The notes under the pieces are model-generated. The model was not told the DNA's origin, made no database searches, and worked only from the letters and a program-made list of their open reading frames with translations. Source: Streptomyces sp. NBC_00285 (GTDB lineage: Bacteria > Actinomycetota > Actinomycetes > Streptomycetales > Streptomycetaceae). From it: 64,000 bases of DNA. The stretch spans positions 9,796,001 to 9,860,000 of the forward strand of contig NZ_CP108055.1 of NCBI RefSeq assembly GCF_036174265.1, written 5' to 3'. The translations under genes and the position numbers were made by a program. Within the stretch, counting starts at the first letter, position 1. Each line of letters opens with the position of its first letter. Positions 25,452-32,630 of this stretch are shown in pieces.

Positions 25452-26348
25452 ATGCGCGTTTTCGTCACTGGAGCATCCGGGTGGATCGGATCGGCCACGG
25501 TCGACGAGCTGCTCGCCGCCGGTCACGAGGTCGTCGGGCTTGCCCGCTCCGACACTTCGGCCGCATCCCTCGACGCGAAGGGCGCCCAGGTCCGCCGCGG
25601 CGACCTCGACGACCTCGACAGCATCCGGGAAGGCGCCGCGACCGCCGACGCCGTAATCCACCTCGCCAACAAGCACGACTTCAACAACCCCGCAGTCTCC
25701 AGTCAGGCCGAACGGGCCGCCGTGCAGGCGATCGGCGATGCCCTGACCGGATCGGGCCGTCCGTTCCTGCTGGCGTCCGGCGTCGTCGGCTTGGCGCAGG
25801 ACCGGCCGGCGACCGAGGACGACAGGTCACCGTTCCACGGTCCGGAGTCCCCCCGAGGCGGCAGCGAGAACCTCGCGCTGGAGTACGTCGATCGCGGCGT
25901 GCACACGGTCAGCGTGCGGTTCGCCCCGACCGTGCACGGCGACGGCGACCACGGGTTCATCGCGATCCTGGTCGCGCTCGCACGCGAGAAGGGGATCGCG
26001 GGCTATGTCGGCGACGGCACGAACCGCTGGCCGGCCATCCACCGGTCGGATGCCGCGCGGATCACCCGGCTGGGACTGGAGAAGGCCCCGGCGGGAACAC
26101 TCCTGCACGCGGTGAGCGAGGAGGGAGTTCCCACCCGGGAGATCGCCGAGGCCATCGGTCGAGGGCTCGGCGTTCCCGCGGTCTCGATAGCACCGCAGGA
26201 CGCACAGAGTCACTTCGGCTGGATCGGCCGCTTCTTCGGCATGGACTGCCCCACCTCCAGCGCTCGCACCCAGGAACTCCTCGGCTGGGCACCGAGCGGA
26301 CCCAGCCTCGCGCAGGTTCTGGACACCGGGTCCTACTTCCGTTCCTGA
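25452..26348 (+). CDS. SDR-family NAD-dependent epimerase/dehydratase
   Basis: I chose the ATG at 25452 because AAGGAGA lies 8 nt upstream and the protein then opens directly on the Rossmann motif MRVFVTGASGWIG. The 298-residue product is an extended or atypical SDR with NAD(P)-binding GxxGxxG at residues 7-13, an acidic DLDDLDSI segment, and an atypical central region (LLASGVVGLAQ) in which the usual YxxxK is not obvious. Its substrate cannot be told. It is transcribed away from the TetR gene and is probably its target. Confidence 0.85.
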   Translation: MRVFVTGASGWIGSATVDELLAAGHEVVGLARSDTSAASLDAKGAQVRRGDLDDLDSIREGAATADAVIHLANKHDFNNPAVSSQAERAAVQAIGDALTGSGRPFLLASGVVGLAQDRPATEDDRSPFHGPESPRGGSENLALEYVDRGVHTVSVRFAPTVHGDGDHGFIAILVALAREKGIAGYVGDGTNRWPAIHRSDAARITRLGLEKAPAGTLLHAVSEEGVPTREIAEAIGRGLGVPAVSIAPQDAQSHFGWIGRFFGMDCPTSSARTQELLGWAPSGPSLAQVLDTGSYFRS

Positions 26349-26444
26349 TGCATCTGGCACACCTTCTGGCCTTCATGCCAGGAGGACAGGTCATCTCGCC
26401 AACCGAATACACGTCGTGTTCGGAGGCTGCCGCTGGGAGCGACT

Positions 26445-26790
26445 TCACAAGAAAACGACATCGGCAACGACCACTCGGGGGCCGATCACCTTCGACAGGA
26501 CGATGCCGGTCGTCCACTCGCTGAACAAGTGAGGCATCGACGCCGCGGCGAGCACGTGGCCGGTAAGCAGCCGAACTCTTCTATGGCGATGGGGAGTTCC
26601 GCGGCGACGAAGCTGTTCTGGTAGTCGCTGACCTCCGCGGCGGTGCCGTAGGCGCCGTACAGGTGGACCGGGAAGACGGTGTCGCGGTCCGGGTCGGCGG
26701 CGATGACGGAGGTGGCGTTGTCGGGTCACTGTCGATGTCGACGACGACGTAGCTCTCCTGGCCGACCCGGGCGCTCTCGACGCGGACGCC
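26445..26790 (-). pseudogene. Frameshifted remnant of an unrecognised protein
   Basis: Three minus-strand frames each hold protein-like sequence in consecutive order: VRVESARVGQESYVVVDIDS, then TSVIAADPDRDTVFPVHLYG and AAEVSDYQNSFVAAELPIAI, then LLTGHVLAAASMPHLFSEWT ending at a stop at 26445. No single frame covers them, so at least two frameshifts separate the parts, and the 5' end is missing. I do not recognise the family. Frames from sequencing error are an alternative to true decay. Confidence 0.45.
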
Positions 26791-26940
26791 GGATGCCGGA
26801 TGCACGGCGCGGGCAACCCCGCCCTCAGAGTCGCCGCCATGCTCAAGGTCACGACATCGACCACCTACCGCCTCGTACGGCAACCCCCGAGGGCGACGAG
26901 GACTGGCGATCGGCACACCACCCACTTCGCGAGCACACGC

Positions 26941-27480
26941 TCAAGGGGACGGCGTGACCGGAGACCGCAGGCCGAGCCACTGCTCGGCGTCCCAGGCATG
27001 GAACCGCTCCACCTCGCGGAACCCCAGCTTCGCCGCGAGGCGCATCGAGCCGACGTTGGCGGTCTGGGTGGTGAGCACCACCGATTCGCCGGGAAAGGCA
27101 CCATCGAACCAGTCGAGTGCCGTCGCGCACGCCTCGACGGCGTATCCGAGTCCCCACGCCCACGGCAGGAACAGATAGCCGAGATCGACCTTCCCCGCAG
27201 CAGCCGGGCGACGGTGCCCCGTGGCTCTCCTGAGCAGGATCTGGCCGATCATCGCCCCGTCGAGATCAACGACGAAACTTCCAGGCCACTGCTCGGGCAC
27301 TACGGGCATCTCGCGCTCAAGCTCGTCCCGAGGCCGGGGGCCGCCGAGGTAGGTGTGCACCTCTGGCGACGCCAGCAGTTCGATGAACGCAGCACGGTCC
27401 CGGGCCTCGGGCTCACGGAGTACGAGCCGCGCTGTCTTGATCGGGGCGGGTGGCCAGGTGACGGATCCTAAATCGCTCAT
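26941..27480 (-). CDS. GNAT N-acetyltransferase (RimJ/RimL type), TTA codon at position 4
   Basis: The 179-residue protein opens with the RimJ/L pattern KTARLVLREPEARDRAAFIE and contains GSFVVDLDGAMIGQI, then DLGYLFLPWAWGLGYAVEAC, the acetyl-CoA pyrophosphate-binding region of GNATs. The C-terminal SMRLAAKLGFREVERF is also typical. The substrate is unknown. A GGAGGT site lies 5 nt before the ATG. Codon 4 is TTA (27469-27471), suggesting bldA-dependent expression. The left hairpin of a tnpB element begins only 18 nt upstream of the start codon, so the native promoter has been separated from the gene. Confidence 0.88.
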   Translation of the reverse strand: MSDLGSVTWPPAPIKTARLVLREPEARDRAAFIELLASPEVHTYLGGPRPRDELEREMPVVPEQWPGSFVVDLDGAMIGQILLRRATGHRRPAAAGKVDLGYLFLPWAWGLGYAVEACATALDWFDGAFPGESVVLTTQTANVGSMRLAAKLGFREVERFHAWDAEQWLGLRSPVTPSP

Positions 27481-27498
27481 CGGATACCTCCGAGGAAA

Positions 27499-27518
27499 CC
27501 CCGGCCTTCAGGCCGGGG
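27499..27518. repeat. Left-end hairpin of the tnpB element
   Basis: CCCCGGCC (27499-27506) pairs perfectly with GGCCGGGG (27511-27518) around a TTCA loop. Subterminal hairpins of this type are the transposase recognition structures of IS200/IS605 elements. Confidence 0.7.
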
Positions 27519-27597
27519 AGGAATGGGACTCCTGTGGAGCAGGGTAGGGAGCTGGGTTTCGCCGCCAGGGCGGATCGCAGTGCTCTGACCCGCAGAT

Positions 27598-27626
27598 TTG
27601 ATCTTAACCAGTAGTGGTGCTAGCTT
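27598..27626 (+). promoter_or_regulatory. Candidate promoter of tnpB giving a leaderless transcript
   Basis: TTGATC (27598-27603), a 17-nt spacer and TAGCTT (27621-27626) precede ATG 27633 by 6 nt. There is no ribosome binding site, so transcription probably starts at or next to the start codon. Confidence 0.45.
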
Positions 27627-27632
27627 GTGAGC

Positions 27633-28829
27633 ATGACCGTGAAGCAGGTGAAGCGGGCGTTCAAGTACCGCTTCTATCCGACGGATGTGCAGGCGGCTGA
27701 GCTGTCGCGCACCTTCGGGTGCGTGCGGAAGGTCTACAACCTGGCGCTGAGCGCCCGTACGCAAGCGTGGGCGCGGCAGGAGCGGGTCAACTACAACCAG
27801 ACCTCCGCGATGCTGACCGCGTGGAAGCGGACGGAGGAGCTGGCCTACCTGGGTGAGGTGTCGTCGGTTCCGCTCCAGCAGACGCTGCGCCATCTGCAGG
27901 TGGCGTTCACCAGCTTCTTCGGCAAGCAGGCGCAGTACCCGCGCTTCAAGTCGAAGAAGAAGTCCCGCAGGAGCGCGGAGTACACCACCAGTGGTTTCCG
28001 CTTGCGTGAAGGCCGGCTGACCCTCGCCAAGATGGCCGATCCTTTGGACGTGGTGTGGTCGCGGCCTCTGCCTCAGGGGGCGCAGCCGTCCACGGTGACG
28101 GTGTCCCAGGACGCGGCGGGGCGCTGGTTCGTGTCGCTGCTCTGCGACGACACGAACCCCCCGGCCCCGGCCACCACGAACACGGTCGGTATTGACGCGG
28201 GGATCACGTCCCTGCTGACGCTGTCCACCGGGGAGAAGATCACCAACCCGCGGCATGAGCGCAAGGACCGCACCCGGCTCGCCCGGGCCCAGCGGGAACT
28301 GTCCCGCAAGGCCAAAGGTGACGGTGCGAACCGGGCCAAGGCGCGCCGCAAGGTTGCCCGTGTCCATGCCCGGATCGCCGACCGGCGCCGGGACTTCCTG
28401 CACAAGCTGACCACTCGGCTCGTCCGTGAGAACCAAACGGTCGTGATCGAGGACCTCACCGTCCGCAACATGGTCAAGAACCACACACTCGCCCGCGCGA
28501 TCTCCGACGCCTCGTGGAGAGAACTGCGGACGATGCTGGAGTACAAGAGCGACTGGTACGGGCGGGAACTGGTGGTCGTCGACCGTTTCTTCCCCAGCTC
28601 GAAACTGTGCGGTGTCTGCGGCACGACCCGGGCGAAGCTGCCGCTGAACGTCCGCGTGTGGACGTGTGAGTGCGGTGCGGTCCATGACCGGGACGTGAAC
28701 GCGGCGAACAATCTTTTGGCCGCCGGGCTGGCGGTGTCTGTCTGGGGAGCTGGTGTAAGACCTCAACGGGAGTCCTCCCGGACGGGGCAGTCGGCGATGA
28801 AGCAGAAACCCCCACGGCGCGAGCCGTAG
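27633..28829 (+). CDS. tnpB: TnpB RNA-guided endonuclease (OrfB family)
   Basis: The 398-residue protein (ATG 27633; a GTG at 27627 is an alternative) has the full TnpB architecture. An N-terminal wedge/REC region (FKYRFYPTDVQAAELSRTFG) is followed by a split RuvC nuclease with D188 (VGIDAG), E273 (VVIEDLTV) and D354 (HDRDVNAANN), and a zinc ribbon with C326, C329, C345 and C347. All catalytic and zinc residues are present, so it looks active. TnpB proteins use an RNA from the element's right end to cut DNA beside a short target motif, favouring element retention. The stop codon lies inside the first right-end hairpin. Confidence 0.93.
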   Translation: MTVKQVKRAFKYRFYPTDVQAAELSRTFGCVRKVYNLALSARTQAWARQERVNYNQTSAMLTAWKRTEELAYLGEVSSVPLQQTLRHLQVAFTSFFGKQAQYPRFKSKKKSRRSAEYTTSGFRLREGRLTLAKMADPLDVVWSRPLPQGAQPSTVTVSQDAAGRWFVSLLCDDTNPPAPATTNTVGIDAGITSLLTLSTGEKITNPRHERKDRTRLARAQRELSRKAKGDGANRAKARRKVARVHARIADRRRDFLHKLTTRLVRENQTVVIEDLTVRNMVKNHTLARAISDASWRELRTMLEYKSDWYGRELVVVDRFFPSSKLCGVCGTTRAKLPLNVRVWTCECGAVHDRDVNAANNLLAAGLAVSVWGAGVRPQRESSRTGQSAMKQKPPRREP

Positions 28830-28864
28830 GAACTCCCCCTCGTTCACGAGGGGAAGGAAGTCAA
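28720..28864 (+). ncRNA. Putative omega/reRNA of the tnpB element
   Basis: By analogy with characterised TnpB systems, the guide RNA scaffold overlaps the tnpB 3' end and ends at the element boundary. Here the region holds a stem ACGGC/GCCGT with a GCGA tetraloop (28814-28827) and a stem CCCCTCG/CGAGGGG with a TTCA loop (28836-28853), then TCAA at 28861-28864. The guide would begin at 28865. The 5' limit is a guess. Confidence 0.4.
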
Positions 28865-28887
28865 GGGGGCAACTTATCGGTGCGTGA

Positions 28888-29145
28888 ACACCGGAGGCCA
28901 AGGCCGCTGCGCGGCCTCGGCGACCTGACGGTTGTGTGTGGCCGCGATTCGACTGGGAGCGGTCCTACACGCGCGACCAATGGCTGGACCTGCTCCCCAC
29001 GACCGGCGGCCTCACCGCATTCCGTCCCCGCCAACTGGCCGACATACTGCACGTGGTTGGGGGTGCCATCGACTCCCTGGGAGGACGCTTCACGATGAAC
29101 TACACCACCCTTGCCGCGACCGCCGAACTTCTCGGCACCTCCTGA
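28888..29145 (+). pseudogene. C-terminal remnant of a class I SAM methyltransferase
   Basis: The frame ending at 29145 reads FDWERSYTRDQWLDLLPTTG, then FRPRQLADILHVVGGAIDSL and GGRFTMNYTTLAATAELLGT. This matches the usual tail of actinobacterial class I methyltransferases (YTxxxWLDLLPT with a final MxYTT). No SAM-binding domain precedes it; the frame is cut by a stop at 28885-28887, 21-24 bases after the tnpB element end. The rest of the gene has been lost, plausibly through the insertion event or later deletion. Confidence 0.6.
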
Positions 29146-29443
29146 GCCCCGTCGCCGAGTCAGTTGAGGGAGGCCAAGGTGTGGCTTCTCAAGTGTCCAG
29201 AGGCGCAGGAACGGCAGCCGGTCGCGTTCCACGTCATTGCTCATGGGGTGCTTGCCGGCATCCGTAGCCGCCGGGAAAAGGTGCTGCGGAGGTGGCGCGG
29301 GCTCGGTAATGTCCTGGCCGTGCGTTGATCTTCAGGGTGGTGGCGTCGTGGCCGCCGCAGACGGAGCGACCGCTCTCCTGCCGACACGGCGGTGAGGGCT
29401 GGTAGGCGTGTGCAGTCCGTCCAACTCACCGGAGATCACCAGC

Positions 29444-30187
29444 ATGCTTCCCGAACTGACCTATGCGGAGTTGCTCAGCCGCATCGATGGCGACCCGGCC
29501 GTAGTCGGGCTTGTCCTCAAGGGCTCCCACGCTCATGACGGCATGGCCACCGAGTATTCGGACCGCGATGTGTACGTCGTCCTCGGGGAGGGCGCAGACG
29601 CCGCGCTCTCGGGACTCCACGGTCATCGTTCTGCTGAACTCGATGTCGTGGTCACCACGGTCGACCAGTTCCGTCAGCTCGACGGTCATGAGCGCTATGC
29701 GCTTTCCCGCGCCCACGTCGTGGTCGACCGGCTCGACGGCCAGATCTCCGAGATCGTCGGCGCCAAGGGGCGACGGGACCGTGCCGAGGCGATAGCGGCG
29801 GCGGCCGGTTGGCTGGACGCCTATGCCAACTCTCTCTACCGGTCCGTCAAGAATGCCCGAGACGGCAACCGTCTGGCCGCCCACCTCGACGCGGCCGACA
29901 GCATGGGTTTTCTGCTGGAGCTGCTGTTCGCCCTGGACCGTCGTCCTCGTCCCTACAACAAGTACCTGCAATGGGAGCTGGAGAGGTTCCCTCTGCCAGG
30001 GTGGGCAACGAGCCCACTCCTCGACAGGATCGGACTGATCGTAGGAACGGGTGACGTGGACCTCCAGCGGAGTCTCTTTGCCCTGGTCGAGGATGCGGCA
30101 CGGGAAGCCGGCCAGGGTGGCACGCTCGATGCGTGGGGCGAAGATCTGCTGTTGATGCGTCCCGAGGCGGACCTGAAAGCAAAGTAG
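29444..30187 (+). CDS. Nucleotidyltransferase-fold protein
   Basis: The ATG at 29444 has GGAGA 8 nt upstream; an upstream in-frame start at 29408 is weaker. The 247-residue protein has the pol-beta/MNT nucleotidyltransferase pattern VGLVLKGSHAHDG followed by SDRDVYVVL (GS with DxD), and a third acidic residue in AELDVVVTTV. The C-terminal half is helical (SLYRSVKNARDGNRLAAHLD), similar to aminoglycoside adenylyltransferase and DUF4037-type proteins. It may transfer AMP to a small molecule or be a degenerate member; the target is unknown. It stands alone, in a region scarred by mobile elements. Confidence 0.7.
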   Translation: MLPELTYAELLSRIDGDPAVVGLVLKGSHAHDGMATEYSDRDVYVVLGEGADAALSGLHGHRSAELDVVVTTVDQFRQLDGHERYALSRAHVVVDRLDGQISEIVGAKGRRDRAEAIAAAAGWLDAYANSLYRSVKNARDGNRLAAHLDAADSMGFLLELLFALDRRPRPYNKYLQWELERFPLPGWATSPLLDRIGLIVGTGDVDLQRSLFALVEDAAREAGQGGTLDAWGEDLLLMRPEADLKAK

Positions 30188-30657
30188 TTCACCGCAGCTC
30201 GGCCCGCCCCGAGATCAGGTCAGTGCATGTCGCGCGCCCAAGGCGCCAGTCCTCGTCGATCGCGATCACCATCACGTCGACCAGCAAGGGCAGTTGACGA
30301 GGACGGCTGTGCAGATCCGCCGGCGGCACCGACCGGCCGAAGTCCCGCACGCCAAGGGCCGCATGGGCTGCAGAACGGCTTCGGCACCGAGTCCGGTGGT
30401 GGGCCGACGGACCAGATCCCGATCTCGTGTGCTCCATGCGGCCCCGGCCGGATCAGGTTCCTCGACAGGCCTGAATACGTGTTTTCCCGGATACCGCACA
30501 TACCCGTGCCGGGACAGGCTGGGGGAGCACCGAGCCAGACCCTCGGTGTGCGTGACGAGCGCGAGATTCAGCGTGTCCTGCTGAGTCGGGCCCTGACATG
30601 GGCGCTTTGCGCTCGCGGGGGTCTACGTGACTGACCGTTGGAACAAGGGAGTGCCGG
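30188..30657. other. Intergenic spacer, no confident gene
   Basis: This 470-nt gap has several overlapping open frames but none convincing. The minus-strand frame ending at 30189 finishes with a protein-like stretch (VMVIAIDEDWRLGRATCTDL), which may be the end of a lost gene. A 13-bp repeat (GAAAGCAAAGTAG) at its left edge recurs at 33949-33961. Confidence 0.5.
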
Positions 30658-30789
30658 ATGACAGCGCCGCACACGGCGTCCTCGTCGCCCGCTGGACAGG
30701 GCGGGAAGCCGTTCACCAGCCCGGTGCGGCAGACGCTGGTCCTGGTGGCCGACGGCATGATGAACCGGAGCGGAAAGCGCCGGCCGTGA
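30658..30789 (+). CDS. Small ORF (43 aa) heading a coupled operon
   Basis: An ATG at 30658 with AAGGGA 7 nt upstream opens a 43-codon frame (MTAPHTASSSPAGQGGKPFT, then SPVRQTLVLVADGMMNRSGK). It stops at 30787-30789, overlapping the GTG start of the next gene by 4 nt. The product is basic with one short hydrophobic stretch. I recognise no family. The tight overlap argues it is translated, either as a functional small protein or as a leader for the TPR gene. Confidence 0.5.
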   Translation: MTAPHTASSSPAGQGGKPFTSPVRQTLVLVADGMMNRSGKRRP

Positions 30790-31337
30790 GAACGACTCCC
30801 CGTGACACCAACGCCCGACACGCCCAACACGCCCTGGCACTGGCCGGGACGGGCCGCCACCAGGACGCCGCGGCCCTCTTCAACCGTCACCTCGCCGCAG
30901 AACCGACCGACACCATGTCGTGCTCGATCCTCGCCCACTGCCGCCGGGAACTCGGCGATCCGGAGGGGGCTCTGGATGCCACCGACAAGCACCTGCGGCA
31001 CGACCCCACGGACGCCTACGTCTGGCGGATACGGGCCCTGACCCAGCAGACGCTGGAGCGGCAACCGGACGCGGTCGACGCGGCGGCCGAAGCGGTCCGG
31101 CAGGCCCCGAACGGCCGGACCACCCACAACGCCCACGCACGTACCCTCGCCTCCCTCCCCAGTGGTCTGCCCGCCGCCTACGCCGCTGTCGTGCGCGCCA
31201 CGACGCTCGCCCCCGGGGAACCGCAGGCGCACTTCCGGCCGGGGTACATCGCCCAGCAGTCCGGTGACCCAGCGGCCGCCGCCCGCTCCGGGACGGTCCC
31301 GCTCTCGCTCGCCTCCACGAAGGCGATCGCGTCATGA
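30786..31337 (+). CDS. TPR-repeat protein
   Basis: The GTG at 30786 overlaps the upstream small ORF (GTGA); a longer in-frame start at 30627 is unlikely. The product is 183 residues of tetratricopeptide-like helix pairs: HAQHALALAGTGRHQDAAAL, SCSILAHCRRELGDPEGALD, VWRIRALTQQTLERQPDAVD and so on. Such repeats act as protein-binding scaffolds. The last 25 residues look irregular and the end overlaps the next gene by 4 nt (ATGA). It probably partners with the membrane protein encoded downstream. Confidence 0.7.
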   Translation: MRTTPRDTNARHAQHALALAGTGRHQDAAALFNRHLAAEPTDTMSCSILAHCRRELGDPEGALDATDKHLRHDPTDAYVWRIRALTQQTLERQPDAVDAAAEAVRQAPNGRTTHNAHARTLASLPSGLPAAYAAVVRATTLAPGEPQAHFRPGYIAQQSGDPAAAARSGTVPLSLASTKAIAS

Positions 31338-32134
31338 AAGGCGGAGTGCTTGTGGTGCCGGAAGTCATAGCCGACACAGCCCGGGAGCAGCAGCTCGGGC
31401 ACCTGCGGAGCATGGTGGAGAACAGCCCTAAGCGCCGGCCCTGGGCTGCGATCGCCCTGCTGGGCGTCGTAGGCGTGGGGGCGGTCGTCGACGGCTTCAG
31501 CATCGCCGTACAGGAACAACGGCAGGAGGGCGGCTGGTACTACGGGCTACCCATGCTGGCCCTCGCCGTGCTGGCCTTGTGGGCCTCCCTGTGGATGGGC
31601 TTCAAACCGGGTCCGCCGAAGACCTGGGTGGCCTGGTACGAACACGGCATCGTCCATCGGGTCGCGGACGAGGAACCCGAGGCCTACGAATGGGGCGACA
31701 TCTCCTGGGTGGCGCGGCGGGACATCAAGGTGGTCAAACAGTTCGGCAGCTATATGAAGTACAACTTGCTGATCTTGCCGGAGACGGGTGGTCTGATCGT
31801 TGTCGACAACCTCTTCGACGGTGTTCTCCAGTTCGCCGAGGAGTTGACCGAGGCGTTCGCGCGGATACGCGTGCCGCACGAGCTCGCCCGGATCGAGCAG
31901 GGCGAGCGGGTGCACTTCGGCAGCCAACTCGACATCAACGCGGGCGGTTTGGGTCAGGGCGACCGGCGCATCGGCTGGCGGGAGGTCGAGCGGATCGACT
32001 TCAAGCAAGGCAGCATGTACATCTACCGGCATGGCGACCGCAAGGCATGGATGACGTTGTCCGCTGTCGGATTCCCGAACCTGCTGGTCTTCCTCGCGAT
32101 GTCCGAGGCTCTGCGGCGCGGTGCCGTCTCCTGA
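31334..32134 (+). CDS. Membrane protein resembling DUF6585
   Basis: This 266-residue protein has two adjacent membrane segments (WAAIALLGVVGVGAVVDGF and YYGLPMLALAVLALWASLWM). A long cytosolic tail follows with WVAWYEHGIVHRVADEEPEA, YEWGDISWVARRD and a PH-like beta pattern (IGWREVERIDFKQGSMYIYR). This resembles the actinobacterial DUF6585 family of unknown function. It is the third gene of a unit in which every junction overlaps by 4 nt (small ORF, TPR protein, membrane protein), suggesting fixed stoichiometry. I cannot assign a role. Confidence 0.75.
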   Translation: MKGGVLVVPEVIADTAREQQLGHLRSMVENSPKRRPWAAIALLGVVGVGAVVDGFSIAVQEQRQEGGWYYGLPMLALAVLALWASLWMGFKPGPPKTWVAWYEHGIVHRVADEEPEAYEWGDISWVARRDIKVVKQFGSYMKYNLLILPETGGLIVVDNLFDGVLQFAEELTEAFARIRVPHELARIEQGERVHFGSQLDINAGGLGQGDRRIGWREVERIDFKQGSMYIYRHGDRKAWMTLSAVGFPNLLVFLAMSEALRRGAVS

Positions 32135-32147
32135 AGCTTCCGGAAGG

Positions 32148-32285
32148 CGCGGGTACCGACTTCCCAAGGGCGTTGTCGGGCGCTGCATCGGACTGTTCCT
32201 GGACGATCCGCTGGTCGTGCCGTGGCCGGTTGTCGGGCATCTGGCCGGGCAGATGAACATCGAGGATGCCTCCGGATCAGCAACC
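32148..32285 (+). pseudogene. Fragment of a Tn3-family transposase N-terminal region
   Basis: The frame around 32154-32285 reads YRLPKGVVGRCIGLFLDDPL, then VVPWPVVGHLAGQMNIEDAS. It matches the DUF4158 region of Tn3-family TnpA (pattern: GFAxQLxTVRxLGxFLxDPLxVP...VVxxLAxQLGIED). Only about 45 residues are left, with no DDE domain and no obvious 38-bp ends. It marks a past Tn3-type insertion or deletion next to the GH30 gene. Confidence 0.55.
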
Positions 32286-32540
32286 AATGTGCGACAGGGC
32301 TGTTGGCTGAACAGACCCCCCGCCGGCCGAGCCGAATCAGAAGGTGCCCCTGCGGGTGGATTGCCGTCGTGGGGCTTGACCATGGTGGGCGACGTCGTTA
32401 ACTTGCGATAGGTCCGCTACCTGGACGCTGTTCACGATATCGAACGGTGTCGGGGTCTTCCCGAGCCGCCGGTCGGCGGCCGGAGCGGCATCCAGCAGCA
32501 CCTCCCGTCGAAAAGGCAAGCGTGCATTCATCCCTGAGAG
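32286..32540. other. Spacer upstream of the GH30 gene
   Basis: No convincing gene is visible between the Tn3 fragment and the CebR-type box. The segment includes moderately AT-rich patches (around 32390-32440) that may hold an upstream promoter. Confidence 0.4.
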
Positions 32541-32554
32541 TGGGAGCGCTCCCA
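32541..32554. promoter_or_regulatory. Perfect CebR-type operator
   Basis: TGGGAGCGCTCCCA is a perfect 14-bp palindrome, identical to the published consensus for CebR, the LacI-family cellobiose/cellotriose-responsive repressor of Streptomyces. It lies 76 nt upstream of the GH30 start codon, a normal operator position. Confidence 0.85.
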
Positions 32555-32630
32555 TGAAGCGCCCGCACGAATCAGGCAAGGGCCCTGCCCTGAGGGTCAG
32601 GAGCATGGCCGGCAGCCAAGAGGAGAGGGC

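Larger units (their letters stand above)
27492..28864 (+). mobile_element. IS200/IS605-type (IS1341-like) element carrying tnpB only
   Basis: The element consists of a left-end hairpin (27499-27518), a tnpB gene, two right-end hairpins (28814-28853) and a terminal TCAA at 28861-28864. No Y1 transposase (tnpA) is present, so it would be mobilised in trans. The left boundary is estimated from the hairpin; I could not identify the target motif with certainty. The element lies between the GNAT start and a methyltransferase remnant. Confidence 0.7.
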
